Assembly (NCBI GenBank): GCA_031269875.1
Contig: JAISYM010000088.1
Location: 1 to 43,582 of the forward strand
Length of the DNA stretch: 43,582 nucleotides
Source of the DNA: Synergistaceae bacterium
Lineage (GTDB): Bacteria > Synergistota > Synergistia > Synergistales > Synergistaceae
Direction of reading: 5' to 3'
The translations under genes and the position numbers were made by a program. Under the pieces are notes generated by a model, which did no database searches, was not told the origin of the DNA, and worked only from the letters and a program-made list of their open reading frames with translations. Shown here piece by piece: positions 25,282 through 34,597 of this stretch (position 1 is the first letter of the stretch; the number at the start of each line of letters is the position of its first letter).

Positions 25282-27018
25282 TCAGTCCACGTCGTTCATC
25301 GGATTATACGTATCCATGATGAGCGCGTCCACAGCGTCCGTTGCCGGTCCCCACTCGCCGTACTCGCCCTGGTCGAGGTTTTCGTACCCGCCATAGGCCG
25401 GGGCGTTTCTGGGGATCATGAGAGTTCCTTTAGGCATCATAAGAAGCGCGTAAGGAAGCGGGCGTTCTTTGCCGTCAGAGGGCCAGTTCATCATTACGCC
25501 GCGCCAGATGAGCTGAGACGAACCGCCGCCATCCAGGTTTATGGCGTTGATAAGGCCGAGGGATTTGGCGATCCAGCGCGTTTCCTCTATTGTGGCGCCC
25601 CTGCTGTGTATGGAGTTGCGGCCGTCGACGACCACCCAAAACGTCCTGCTCCCGTCGCTGCCCATTATCGTCCTGGGATGGCGTTTGTCCAGGATATCGG
25701 GCTTGAAAGTCTCGGGGTTATTGATGAACAGGCCGTTTTGGATCAGCATCGGACCCGCCTGTATCAGGTTCGTGCAATCTGAAAAAGCCGGAGTCTCCCA
25801 ATCCGTCGTAATATTCACGGGCGCTCCCGGTTCCAGCCCATCGAGAAGAGCGCGCGACGCTCCTCGGGCCAGTATGAGGAAACCGTCTTTCGGAATCATG
25901 TGGTTACCTTCCCGCGCCTCCCTGCGAACGGTCACTATGCCGCTTTGCACGACGATCTCCAGAGCGTCTAAAGGCGCGCCCGCGGCGGATATCATCACGC
26001 CGGGCGAATACAGCGCCGCTTCGCCCGGCGGCGGCGGCACGTTGAATTTCGAGAACTCCATGAAACCTCGCGGCGTCATTACGCCGATGCGGGCGCTTCC
26101 CCTGCCGAAAACGAGCAGATTGCCGGCGTTGTCCCACCCGACCGCTGAGCGGCCGGACAGAGGTTTACCGGCGTGCAGGCCGTCCAGCAGCATCGTCCCC
26201 AGCGGACGGCCTTCCGCGAAGAATCCCCCGTTCACCGCCGCGATGGCGTCATAGGTGTTCGATATCTCCGTAATTAGCGCTCTTCCAGCTCCGATCCCCA
26301 GAGGGCCAGCGAACGCTATCCTCGCGTCGACAACGCTCGGGTTCGCCGCTATCGCGACGACAAAGAGCGGCTCGCAAAGCGGCGAAGCGATGGGGTTGCC
26401 CCCTTTGGGGCTATTGTTGGGAACGCCGGGCATGGCGACTCCCTGCCGGTAGATGACGAGATCGACCCCGCCGTAGCTCAGAACCCTGTTCCACCGAACC
26501 ATCTTCACGCAATTGCGAACCCAAGACAGAAGCGAATCCCTCCCTGAATCGGAAAGGATCATGTCGCCGTCTACCAGCAGAGCCTTCGGCGCCGCCGGAT
26601 TCATCTCCGACGCGAGGAAAAACAGGGGATCACCGGAACCGCCAAGGTCCGGCAATCTTTCGAACGACTCGTAAAGTGAGGCTTCGAAGCCCCACCCCAT
26701 CATCATAATGGCCAGCTTTACCGCTCCGTGCCTGTCAATCTGCGTATCCGGCGAAAATGGCGCTTTTGGAATCAGTCCGTATTTCACCGAGGCCCCTATA
26801 ATCTTGGCGAACTTATGTGAGGGTGGCACGTCCGCAGGAAGCGGAGAGCCGTCGATCATCGGATATCTGAGTTCTGAAAAGAGAGCGCCCAAAAATTCCG
26901 CCCTGGTCGCGGCGCACGTTGAGTTTTGAAAAATAATCAGAATAAACAGCGCAGCAGCTATCCTCGCAAAAATTGCCGAAAAAGTGAAAAGTTTCGTATA
27001 TCTCTTACCCGTTTCCAT
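25282..27018 (-). CDS. Exported phosphodiester glycosidase (NAGPA/DUF2233) family protein
   Basis: A 578-residue exported protein with a signal peptide (about 1-36, ending STCA-ATRA). Residues 37-110 resemble a single S-layer-homology-like module (AEFLGALFSELRYPMIDG, IIGASVKYGLIPKAP, IDRHGAVKLAIMMM), and about 190-545 form the phosphodiester glycosidase domain with AAVNGGFFAEG, NLIQAGPMLIQNG, the ARG/HPRTIMG block and the hallmark AINLDGGGSSQL. Human NAGPA removes GlcNAc from a phosphodiester; bacterial relatives are thought to act on cell-wall or exopolysaccharide phosphodiesters. AGGGG precedes the ATG. It lies tail-to-tail with the 5'-nucleotidase gene. Confidence 0.85.
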   Translation of the reverse strand: METGKRYTKLFTFSAIFARIAAALFILIIFQNSTCAATRAEFLGALFSELRYPMIDGSPLPADVPPSHKFAKIIGASVKYGLIPKAPFSPDTQIDRHGAVKLAIMMMGWGFEASLYESFERLPDLGGSGDPLFFLASEMNPAAPKALLVDGDMILSDSGRDSLLSWVRNCVKMVRWNRVLSYGGVDLVIYRQGVAMPGVPNNSPKGGNPIASPLCEPLFVVAIAANPSVVDARIAFAGPLGIGAGRALITEISNTYDAIAAVNGGFFAEGRPLGTMLLDGLHAGKPLSGRSAVGWDNAGNLLVFGRGSARIGVMTPRGFMEFSKFNVPPPPGEAALYSPGVMISAAGAPLDALEIVVQSGIVTVRREAREGNHMIPKDGFLILARGASRALLDGLEPGAPVNITTDWETPAFSDCTNLIQAGPMLIQNGLFINNPETFKPDILDKRHPRTIMGSDGSRTFWVVVDGRNSIHSRGATIEETRWIAKSLGLINAINLDGGGSSQLIWRGVMMNWPSDGKERPLPYALLMMPKGTLMIPRNAPAYGGYENLDQGEYGEWGPATDAVDALIMDTYNPMNDVD

Positions 27019-27103
27019 GACAACCCCTTTTTACCTCGGGAACCACATACGCACTCGTCAGCCCCGAATTTCCCATAGGCAGTATCATAGCACAAATATT
27101 AGG

Positions 27104-29258
27104 CTATTTGCCTTCTACCATAGTGAGCCCTATCTTGCCGCGCTCTTTGTCGATACTCCCGACCCATACTTTCACCGTATCGCCGACCGCGACGACCTCG
27201 CCCGGGTGCTTGATAAAACGGTCTGCCATCTTGGAGACGTGAACGAGCCCGTCCTGCTTCACGCCGATATCGACGAACGCGCCGAAGTCAACGACGTTGC
27301 GGACTGTTCCCGACAGTTCCATTCCAACAGTCAAATCGTCGAACGACTTCACGGCGCGGCTGAATATGACCTGCGGCGCGTCGTCGCGAATATCGCGCCC
27401 CGGTTTTTGAAGTTCGGCGATAATGTCGCGGACTGTCGGCAAGCCCGCGCCAAGTTCGTCCGCAAGCGCGGGCAGGTCGCCGGCGCGCTCTGAAATATCG
27501 GAGACGCCGCCGTTTGTTATGGCTTCGGGCTTCACATCGGCGCGTTTCAGGATTTCCGTCGCTATGGCGTAGCTTTCGGGGTGGACGGCGGTGCTGTCGA
27601 GCGGATTCCGGCCTCCCGTAATTCGCAGAAAACCCGCGCATTGCCCGAACGCTTTGTCTCCGAGTTTTGGCACTTTTTTGAGCTGCCTGCGGTCAGTGTA
27701 CGCCCCGTTAGCTTCACGATAGGCGACAACATTCTTCGCAACCGCCGCGCCGATTCCCGCTACATAGCTCAAGAGAGACGCGCTCGCCGTGTTAAGGTCA
27801 ACGCCGACGCGGTTGACGGCGTTCTCCACGACGCCCGCAAGCGCCGTGTCGAGCGCGGTCTGATTCAAATCGTGCTGATACTGCCCGACTCCGATTGACC
27901 TGGGCGGGATTTTCACAAGCTCAGCAAGGGGGTCTTGCAGGCGGCGGCCGAGGCTCATTGCGCCGCGCGTCGTCACGTCGAGGTCGGGGTATTCCTCGCT
28001 TGCGAGCTTGGACGCGCTGTAAACCGACGCGCCCGCCTCGTTCACGATCGTGTATTTTATGTCCCTCCCGGACTTCTCGATAAAATCCGCGACGACTTCC
28101 TCCGTTTCACGGCTGCCCGTGCCGTTGCCGATGACTATTACGTTGACGTTGTGTTTGCCGGCGTATTGCGCTAGGACGCGCACAGTTCCATCGATGTCCG
28201 ATTTGGGCGGCGTGGGGTAGATTGTCGTATAGTCGAGCAGTTTGCCGCGTTCGTCGAGAACGGCTACCTTGCAGCCCGTGCGGTAGCCTGGGTCGATCGC
28301 GATTACGCGGGCGTCGCGCACAGGCGGCGTCAAGAGCAAGTTTTCCGTGTTCTTGGCAAACACCTTTATCTATCGCGTCCGTTTCCGCGCGTTCCGTAAG
28401 CTCGTTTCGCATCTCACGCTCCAAAGACGGCGCTATCAGCCGTTTATAGCTGTCTGCGAGCGTGGTTTTCAGCAGTTCCGTGAAAATATTCGGACGCTTG
28501 ATGACGCGCTCCTCGAGCATACCCACCGCGGCGTCGTCGTCTACCTGCACCTTGACGCGCAGTTTTTCTTCCTTCTCGCCGCGATTGATCGCCAAAACGC
28601 GGTGATCCGGGATTTTCAAAATCGGCTCACTGAAATCATAGTACGTCTCGTAAACGGTCTTTTCGTCGGCATCGGCGGCGGCGCTTACGATACTGCCGCG
28701 TTTGCGCGTAAAGCCGCGCAGGAGCGCGGTATATTCCGCGTCGTCGGCGATCTGCTCGGCGATAATGTCGAGCGCGCCCTGCAGCGCAAGTTCCGGTGTG
28801 TCGTAACCCGCCTCTATGTTGAGATAGCCGGCGGCCGTATCGAGCGGTTCGCCTCGCGTCAGGGACTGTCCCAAAATAAGCGCGGCAAGCGGTTCGAGCC
28901 CAGCGTCACGTGCTTTTGACGCCCGTGTCGCGCGTTTTTTCCTGTATGGCTTGTACAAATCCTCCACGCGCCGCATTAACGCCGCGGACGCGATTTCCGC
29001 CCGCAGTTCCGGCGTGAGTTTGCCCTGTTCGTCGATGAGCCGCAGCACCTCGGCTTTGCGGGCTTCGAGGTTTCTCAGATATGTCAGCCGCTCGCAAAGC
29101 TCGCGGAGCGTCGCGTCGTCGATGCCCCCCGTGGCCTCCTTACGGTAGCGGGCGATAAACGGAATAGTGTTGCCGTCGTCAATCAGCGCGATTGTCGCCT
29201 CGACCTGGGTTTCTGTTAATTTGAACCCCTCTGCGAGCGCGTGGGATATATTCAGCAT
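27104..29258 (-). pseudogene. tex: tex, RNA-binding transcription accessory protein, interrupted by a single frameshift
   Basis: Two overlapping minus-strand frames together make one Tex protein of about 717 residues once a single base is removed near 28363-28368 (GATAAAGGTGTTTGCC; removing one G restores AIDKVFAKN). The first part (29258 to ~28366) holds the N-terminal Tex domain (IPFIARYRKEATGG, EDLYKPYRKKRATRA). The second (to 27104) holds the YqgF/RNase H-like domain (IAIDPGYRTGCKVAV), helix-hairpin-helix (LNTASASLLSYVAGIG) and a C-terminal S1 domain (SGTVRNVVDFGAFVDIG). Tex is a conserved nucleic-acid-binding factor. AGGAGA precedes the ATG. The break may be a real mutation or a sequencing error; everything else is intact. 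Confidence 0.88.
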
Positions 29259-29357
29259 TTGGTAATTCTCCTTTATTCAACTGTAAGAGTCTGGTCATAG
29301 CACACATTCCGGCGGCTTCCGCTTGCGTGAGCCCGTCAGGTTTAGAATAGAGGCCGT

Positions 29358-30389
29358 TTAAAACTGTTCTCCCATAATCTTCGGGAGCGCCAGCTTCAAC
29401 ACATCCACTCCGCGAAGAAACTCCGAGACAGGAATCTGTTCGTCTGGTGTGTGATCATACCGCGAATCCCCCGGGCCATACGCCCCCATAGGGCATCCCC
29501 ATGGCGACAGCACGTTGAAATCGCAGGTACCTTGTTTTGCCAACACACGCGGTTTCTGCCCGACTTCGCGTATAGCGGTTCTGAAAGAGCGTATCACCCT
29601 GTCGGTCTTGGGGACGGCGTAAGGAGGTACGTGCTCTATGACGTTGAGCGTCACTCCGAACGCGGCGGCTGTTTCTTGCAGCATGGTCTCCACCTCGTCA
29701 CGCGCGGCTCCTATCGGCAGACGAAGGTCCACGGCGATCCTGCCGTAACGGGTCCCCGCCTCGCGCCCCTCCATTTCCACCACGGACGCCGTGTAACCTG
29801 TCATGTTCTTCGATATATCCACCAGCGAAGCGGTGGCGAGTACAGCGTCGGTCATGGGCCCCGGACTCCCCGAACGATGAGCGCCCTCGTCCTCCGACTC
29901 GAATGTAAAAAACACCCTGCCCCTATAAGAGAGCGCCACACCGTCGCTGCCGGTTGGTTCCCCTATGACGCACGCGGCGGGAGAGTGCAGAGGCATCCGG
30001 AAGCGCGAGCCCCGGGAATCGATCTCCTCTCCGACCGCGCCGACAAACGTGATTCTCCAGCCCGGCGGAATCGGGACGGTTCCGCCGGCGACCGCCATAG
30101 CGCAGCAGGGGCCCTTTGCGTCGACGCTTCCCCTCCCCTGTATCCTGTCCTCCCGGATCATGATCTTTGGGCCGCCCATGACGGTATCTATGTGTCCCAT
30201 CAAGATCAGTTCGCTGCCGCCAGAGCCACGCGACGCCACTACGTTGCCGGCGCCGTCGAGATGAGAGGCGTCCCAGCCGAAGCGGGGAAGACTGTCAGCC
30301 AACATTCTGGCGGCTGCTTCCTCATGTCCGGTGGGGCTGGGTATCGCCACGAGGTCGGCCAGAAGCCGCGCCGATTCGGGAAGGCTCAT
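29358..30389 (-). CDS. lysK: [LysW]-lysine/ornithine hydrolase LysK (M20 family)
   Basis: A 343-residue zinc peptidase of family M20. Metal-site motifs are GHIDTVMGG near 66, GRGSVDAKGP near 90 and the catalytic GEE near 122. The GRGxVDAKGP block and the length are typical of LysK, which releases the finished amino acid from the carrier protein LysW, rather than of ArgE or DapE. The ATG overlaps the lysJ stop by 4 bases. It completes the last step of the pathway encoded by lysY-lysZ-lysJ. The product could be lysine, ornithine for arginine, or both; the sequence alone does not decide. Confidence 0.82.
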   Translation of the reverse strand: MSLPESARLLADLVAIPSPTGHEEAAARMLADSLPRFGWDASHLDGAGNVVASRGSGGSELILMGHIDTVMGGPKIMIREDRIQGRGSVDAKGPCCAMAVAGGTVPIPPGWRITFVGAVGEEIDSRGSRFRMPLHSPAACVIGEPTGSDGVALSYRGRVFFTFESEDEGAHRSGSPGPMTDAVLATASLVDISKNMTGYTASVVEMEGREAGTRYGRIAVDLRLPIGAARDEVETMLQETAAAFGVTLNVIEHVPPYAVPKTDRVIRSFRTAIREVGQKPRVLAKQGTCDFNVLSPWGCPMGAYGPGDSRYDHTPDEQIPVSEFLRGVDVLKLALPKIMGEQF

Positions 30390-31528
30390 CGCGCGCCGCT
30401 TTCTCGTGTTAATACGTCGCCTATAATCTGAACCGCCAGGGAAATATCCTCTGGGGAGGCGGCGAATGACGGCAAAAAGCGAACCACTCTGGGGCCGGCC
30501 GCCAAGGAAAGTAACCCCTTGCGCTGAAGGGCTTTGACCGCATCGACTGAGGGTGAAGTGATCTCTATTCCGTTAAGCATTCCCATGCCCCTGATCTCTT
30601 TTATCGCCCGAGCGCCGAGACCCTCGATCCCGGAACGGAGTTCCTCTCCAATCTCACCCGCGCGGCGGGACAGATCCCCTTCGAGTATCAGTTTAAGCGC
30701 CGCTGCGGCAACCCGCGCTATGAACTCGCCGCCGCCGTAAGTCGAGCCGTGCCCGTGACTTGGAAAATCCCCCAGCGTCGATTTCCAGACAGCGGCGCCT
30801 ATGGGCAGGCCCCCGGCCAGTCCCTTCGCAAGACAAATTATATCGGGATCGAGACCCGCTGAGGGGCTGGCGAGTACGGCGCCGCACCGGCCAAGCCCCG
30901 TCTGAATCTCGTCAGATATGAGCAGCGCTCCGCTCTCGCGGCAAGATTCGCTGATCGCGGCACCCGTCTTTGGAGAGAGCGGATACACGCCCCCTTCCCC
31001 CTGCACCGGCTCCACGAATACGGCTATGGTGTCCTCGTCTATACTCTGTGCGAGCGCGTCCGGCTCAAAGTGTTCCACCTCCGGGATCAAGCGTTTGAAC
31101 GGGTTCCTGTACTTCGGGTTGAACGTAAGTGCCAGTGCTCCGCACGTGCGTCCGTGAAACCCCCTCCGGCACGCCAGTATTCTATGCCTGCCGGGTCTCA
31201 GGCTCACAGACAGCTTCAGCGCCGCCTCTATCGCCTCGGCGCCGCTGTTGCAGATAAACGCCATGCCGCCGCCGATCAGGCTTCCCAAAAGCCGGGCCAG
31301 TTCTTCCCTGACCGGTGACTCAAAACCGGCTCCGCTGCTCCAAACCCCGTCCGCCGCCTCATAAACGGCCCTTCGCAGTACTTGATTACCGTGTCCGAAG
31401 AGGGACGCGCCATGCCCATTGAAAAAATCCACGTACTCTCGTCCCTCACTGTCCCAGATCCTGCCCCCCCGTCCAGAGGCTATGGATATTCCGCGTCCGC
31501 CGTAAAGCGAACTCAACGAATCAGACAT
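30386..31528 (-). CDS. lysJ: [LysW]-aminoadipate/glutamate semialdehyde transaminase LysJ (ArgD-like)
   Basis: A 380-residue class III PLP aminotransferase with the PLP lysine in IICLAKGLAGGLPIGA near 235, the cofactor-binding block CNSGAEAIEAALK near 95 and SDEIQTGLGRCG near 208. It should convert the carrier-bound semialdehyde to the amine using glutamate. Alone it could equally be called ArgD; assignment to LysJ rests on the adjoining LysZ and LysK. The start codon lies within lysZ, preceded by GGAGGGG at an 8-base spacing. Confidence 0.82.
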   Translation of the reverse strand: MSDSLSSLYGGRGISIASGRGGRIWDSEGREYVDFFNGHGASLFGHGNQVLRRAVYEAADGVWSSGAGFESPVREELARLLGSLIGGGMAFICNSGAEAIEAALKLSVSLRPGRHRILACRRGFHGRTCGALALTFNPKYRNPFKRLIPEVEHFEPDALAQSIDEDTIAVFVEPVQGEGGVYPLSPKTGAAISESCRESGALLISDEIQTGLGRCGAVLASPSAGLDPDIICLAKGLAGGLPIGAAVWKSTLGDFPSHGHGSTYGGGEFIARVAAAALKLILEGDLSRRAGEIGEELRSGIEGLGARAIKEIRGMGMLNGIEITSPSVDAVKALQRKGLLSLAAGPRVVRFLPSFAASPEDISLAVQIIGDVLTRESGAR

Positions 31529-32325
31529 GTTCCATTCCCCTCCAGCGCGGACCTTATCGGATCGCTGACGCGTCCGTCCGCCAGATGCACGCGGCGCGTC
31601 CCGTTTTCGAGAGCTTCCCGGGCCGCTGTGAGTTTCCGTTTCATATTGCCCTCGGCGTAGTGTTCCAACACACCCCAGTCGCCGAGCGCGCCTTCAGGAA
31701 TCGTGGTCGCGGGATCGCCGGCATCCTTCATGAGCCCCGGAACATTAGATAATATCACGAGTATGGCGCCGAGAGAAGAGGCCACGGCGGCCGCGAGCCG
31801 ATCTCCGTCTATGTTTATTGCAAGAGACGACGCCCTGTCCAGGCCGAGAGGGGGAAGGACCGGGGTGATTCCGGCATCCATGATGCTCGCTATGTAAGAA
31901 GTGTCGACCCTGCCCACCGTGCCGCTGTAATTTCCCCGCACTATCCTGATTCTGCCGCCGGCGCTCTCCCGCAGCACGTCCTTCCTGGCGGCGTATACTC
32001 CGGATACCTCGGGCCGCAGCTGTACGGAGGGCATGCCGAGATTCGAAAGCTTCTCCTGTATCAGTGCTCCGTAAGCCATAGCCGCTTCCTCGAATACGGC
32101 CCGCTCCGTCTCGCCGACAAACCTGCTCCTGTATCCAGAGGGACTGGTAATCATCCTTACCCTGATTCCCCGTTCGACGCAGAATCTGTCCATTATCCCG
32201 CTGGCGCCGTGTACGATGGCCCATCGTTCTCCGGTGGACGCCCGCGCCGCAAGTTCTTCCATGAGGGGACGCAGCTTGTTGCCCTCCGCCCCTCCTATCT
32301 TTACCACTCCCGTTATTCCTCTCAC
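31513..32325 (-). CDS. lysZ: [LysW]-aminoadipate/glutamate kinase LysZ
   Basis: A 270-residue amino-acid kinase. It opens VVKIGGAEGN, the LysZ form of the glycine loop, and contains SPSGYRSRF where archaeal and Thermus LysZ have P(S/G)GxxSR, a feature linked to LysW recognition and missing from ArgB. RGNYSGTVGRVD, AINIDGDRLAAAVA and the end EGNMKRKL...ALEGNGT also follow LysZ. It phosphorylates the side-chain carboxylate of LysW-bound substrate. The GTG start has GGAGG 8 bases upstream. It is the strongest evidence that this operon uses a carrier protein rather than N-acetylation. Confidence 0.85.
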   Translation of the reverse strand: MRGITGVVKIGGAEGNKLRPLMEELAARASTGERWAIVHGASGIMDRFCVERGIRVRMITSPSGYRSRFVGETERAVFEEAAMAYGALIQEKLSNLGMPSVQLRPEVSGVYAARKDVLRESAGGRIRIVRGNYSGTVGRVDTSYIASIMDAGITPVLPPLGLDRASSLAINIDGDRLAAAVASSLGAILVILSNVPGLMKDAGDPATTIPEGALGDWGVLEHYAEGNMKRKLTAAREALENGTRRVHLADGRVSDPIRSALEGNGTCLIR

Positions 32326-32338
32326 AGGCGATTCCTCC

Positions 32339-33388
32339 TCACGCCGGATACACCGGCATCATGCCGAGTCCGGCGCTCTCGTCTAAGCCCATTATGATGT
32401 TGGCCGATTGCACCGCTGAACCCGCCGCGCCCTTCATAAGGTTGTCAAGAGCGCTTGCCGCCGACATACGCCTGCAGTCGCCGGCAAGCGCGAAACCCGT
32501 CATCACTCTGTTGCTGCCAAGTACGAACCTGGGATCCGGGATGCGGTAGTGAGCCGGTTTGGCTGGAGTGACGGAGACGAAACGCTCGCCTCCCCACGAG
32601 GCTCTGTACAATTTCCAGAGATCTGCCTCGCGGAGTGTTTCGTTCAGCCTTACATGCGCCACGCACTGAATACCGCGGACGAGCTCCACAGCGGTCACTC
32701 CCATAGTCATCACGCTCTCCGGAATTCCTAACTCTTGCGTCAACTCAGCCATGTGCCTATGAACGAAGGGAGTCACCACACGAAGCGCTCTGCTGCGCAG
32801 CGGGTGCCCGCTTCCCTCGCCTCCGTGAGCGCCGCTCTCCGACGAGCCGACGCGGCACTCTATTCGAACGTCCTCCACAAGCCCCGCCCGCGCGACGGGC
32901 AGCAGGGCGAATACGGCGGAGGCCGCGTTGCACCCGACGCCGGAGATGAGCCGCGCGCCCCGCATCTCCTCCCTGTGAAGTTCCGGCAGTCCATATACCG
33001 CCTCGTCCAACAGTTCAGGGCACGGGTGTTCTGTCTCGTACCACCTGAGATAATCCGAGGCGCTTTTCAGTCGGAAGTCGGCGGACAGGTCGACCACCTT
33101 GACGCCCCGTTCCAGAAGTTTTTTCGCGACCGCGGCCGATGAGCGGTGGGGGAGTGCCAGGAATGCGAGATCCGCTTCTGTCTTGAAGCCTTGCTCGGCG
33201 GATATGAAAGCTGTTTCCGGAAAAACGTGCCTCAGATGCGGATGAGCCGCGCCGATGGGACTGCCCGCGCTGCTTCTGGATACTGCCCCCCGCAGTTCCA
33301 TGTTAGGGTGTCCAGCCAGTACGCGGAGCAGTTCGCCGCCTGTGAAACCGGTCGCGCCCCACACAGTTACTGAAATCCTAGAGTCCAT
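32339..33388 (-). CDS. lysY: [LysW]-aminoadipyl/glutamyl phosphate reductase LysY (ArgC-like)
   Basis: A 349-residue NADPH-dependent reductase. The Rossmann start VTVWGATGFTGGELLRVL, the catalytic cysteine in ISGVGCNAASAVFALLP near 148 and the HPLRSRALRVVTPFVHRH block mark the ArgC/LysY family; ArgC enzymes proper have PGCYPT at the active site, whereas GCNA(A/T) is the LysY form. It reduces the acyl phosphate made by LysZ to the semialdehyde. The ATG at 33388 has GGGAG 12 bases upstream; an ATG at 33400 touches the GGGAG. The frame is open to 33538 across the upstream repeat, but that extension is not family-like. Confidence 0.85.
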   Translation of the reverse strand: MDSRISVTVWGATGFTGGELLRVLAGHPNMELRGAVSRSSAGSPIGAAHPHLRHVFPETAFISAEQGFKTEADLAFLALPHRSSAAVAKKLLERGVKVVDLSADFRLKSASDYLRWYETEHPCPELLDEAVYGLPELHREEMRGARLISGVGCNAASAVFALLPVARAGLVEDVRIECRVGSSESGAHGGEGSGHPLRSRALRVVTPFVHRHMAELTQELGIPESVMTMGVTAVELVRGIQCVAHVRLNETLREADLWKLYRASWGGERFVSVTPAKPAHYRIPDPRFVLGSNRVMTGFALAGDCRRMSAASALDNLMKGAAGSAVQSANIIMGLDESAGLGMMPVYPA

Positions 33389-33419
33389 GAAATACTTCAT
33401 CTCCCTGCCAAATAATCTT

Positions 33420-33610
33420 TTATGACTATCAAATTGTCTCATAATGATGAACCCGAGATGACGGACCGGCGACTCACTCCGCGAATCGGATCGCTCATAC
33501 ACCTCTGTCCTGAGCTGATTCGCTCGCCCGACATCCATGTCGGTCGCCGGTTCGCTGCGTTCGTTCGCCAGCCCGTCATCTCTTTACCTGAGACAATTGG
33601 ACAGTCATAA
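33420..33610 (+). repeat. MITE-like ~190 bp imperfect inverted repeat upstream of lysY
   Basis: The outer 22 bp (33420-33441 and 33589-33610) are inverted copies matching at 20 of 22 positions, starting TTATGACT and ending AGTCATAA. Inside, GAGATGACGG (33455-33464) pairs with CCGTCATCTC (33573-33582), further GGCGA and GCGAA(T/C)CGG stretches also pair, and the centre has its own hairpin CCGACAT/ATGTCGG (33528-33543). It codes for nothing convincing. The gap 33389-33726 otherwise holds only the presumed lys operon leader, where I see no consensus promoter. Such structures are typical of non-autonomous transposable repeats. Confidence 0.65.
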
Positions 33611-33726
33611 TTGGTAAAGGCGCATAGCTCCACAACTGTTGGACTCTGGAAGCCGAAATGAAATATCCCGGCCTCCGTTCTTGACGCGGACTATCTTCAA
33701 AAAACAACCGGTTTTCGAAATCTGAT

Positions 33727-34560
33727 TTATTTCGAGTTCGCCCCTTCGGGCGGCTTTGGATAATAGGGCTCTCTTTTCTGCTTCTGGTACGGCGGAGTAT
33801 CGGGATCAGTGAGCGTGATGACCTCCTTTGCGTTATTTCTTTGGATGAGGAGCATTACGCGGTTCCCCTGCACCAACCTCGAATCGATAAACTCCACGAT
33901 GTCACCAGCGACCTGAACGCCGTTCATCTCCAGGACTATATCTCCGGCCCTGACGCCCACCCTGCCCGCAAGTCCGTCCGGGAGAACGGCGATAATTCGA
34001 TTGCCCTCCATCAGCATGTCCGCTTTTGGAAAATCAGGCTTGAGCTCTGGGAACAACCCGGAAACCCTCATCAGGAAATATCTGTCAAGCCCCTCCGCGG
34101 CCGCCTTCAGGTCGTAAAGATCATACAGCTTCTCCTTTTCCAATTGCAGGGAATCGCCCCGTGAAAGCGCCTTGTCCGTATCGTAGGCTTTTTCCCACTC
34201 CGTCCCGGGGCTCGAAACGAAGAACGTATCAACGACAGCCTCGAGCCCGTCCTGGGATGGAAGCACGCTCCATGTTTTGCGGAACACCGGGTTTTTAAAA
34301 ACCCACGGTTCCCGATATAACGTGTTCTCTAAAAGGGAATGTGATTTCTTTTCGAACACCATGCGATACGGCTCCGAGACCGTCATTTTATATCCCTGCA
34401 CGATCATGGATTGGGCGATATAACCAAGGACCCCGCCGCGATCGGGCGTCCGCAGGACGATGGACTTCGGGACGGCTTCGGAAAGGCCCGTATTGAATAA
34501 TATGAAAATGGTGATTATAAGCGCGGCTGATCCTCTTTTTCTCACTGCTTTCGCCTCCAA
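33727..34560 (-). CDS. Exported PDZ-domain protein of unknown function
   Basis: A 277-residue protein with a basic start, hydrophobic core and likely signal cleavage near residue 29 (GLSEA). About residues 170-245 form a PDZ domain (IIAVLPDGLAGRVGVRAGDIVLEMNG, then GDIVEFIDSRLVQGNRVMLLIQR), as in HtrA and related proteins. No protease triad is present, so it should bind peptides or partners rather than cut. The middle (50-165) matches nothing I know. The C-terminus is Pro/Lys-rich. It lies 37 bases downstream of the pirin gene on the same strand and may be co-transcribed with it. Confidence 0.7.
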   Translation of the reverse strand: MEAKAVRKRGSAALIITIFILFNTGLSEAVPKSIVLRTPDRGGVLGYIAQSMIVQGYKMTVSEPYRMVFEKKSHSLLENTLYREPWVFKNPVFRKTWSVLPSQDGLEAVVDTFFVSSPGTEWEKAYDTDKALSRGDSLQLEKEKLYDLYDLKAAAEGLDRYFLMRVSGLFPELKPDFPKADMLMEGNRIIAVLPDGLAGRVGVRAGDIVLEMNGVQVAGDIVEFIDSRLVQGNRVMLLIQRNNAKEVITLTDPDTPPYQKQKREPYYPKPPEGANSK

Positions 34561-34597
34561 GTGACATCACGTGCGGGCTGAGCCCGTGGGTATAAGC

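Noticed and set aside
29358-33388. Simple argC-argB-argD-argE annotation
   Set aside because: The kinase has LysZ-specific sequence, the reductase has GCNA and not the ArgC PGCYPT form, and the hydrolase matches LysK, so the carrier-protein pathway fits better.
33422-33610. Plus-strand frame of 62 codons across the MITE-like repeat, considered as a small lysW
   Set aside because: It has no paired CxxC motifs or C-terminal Glu; it is a by-product of the inverted repeat.
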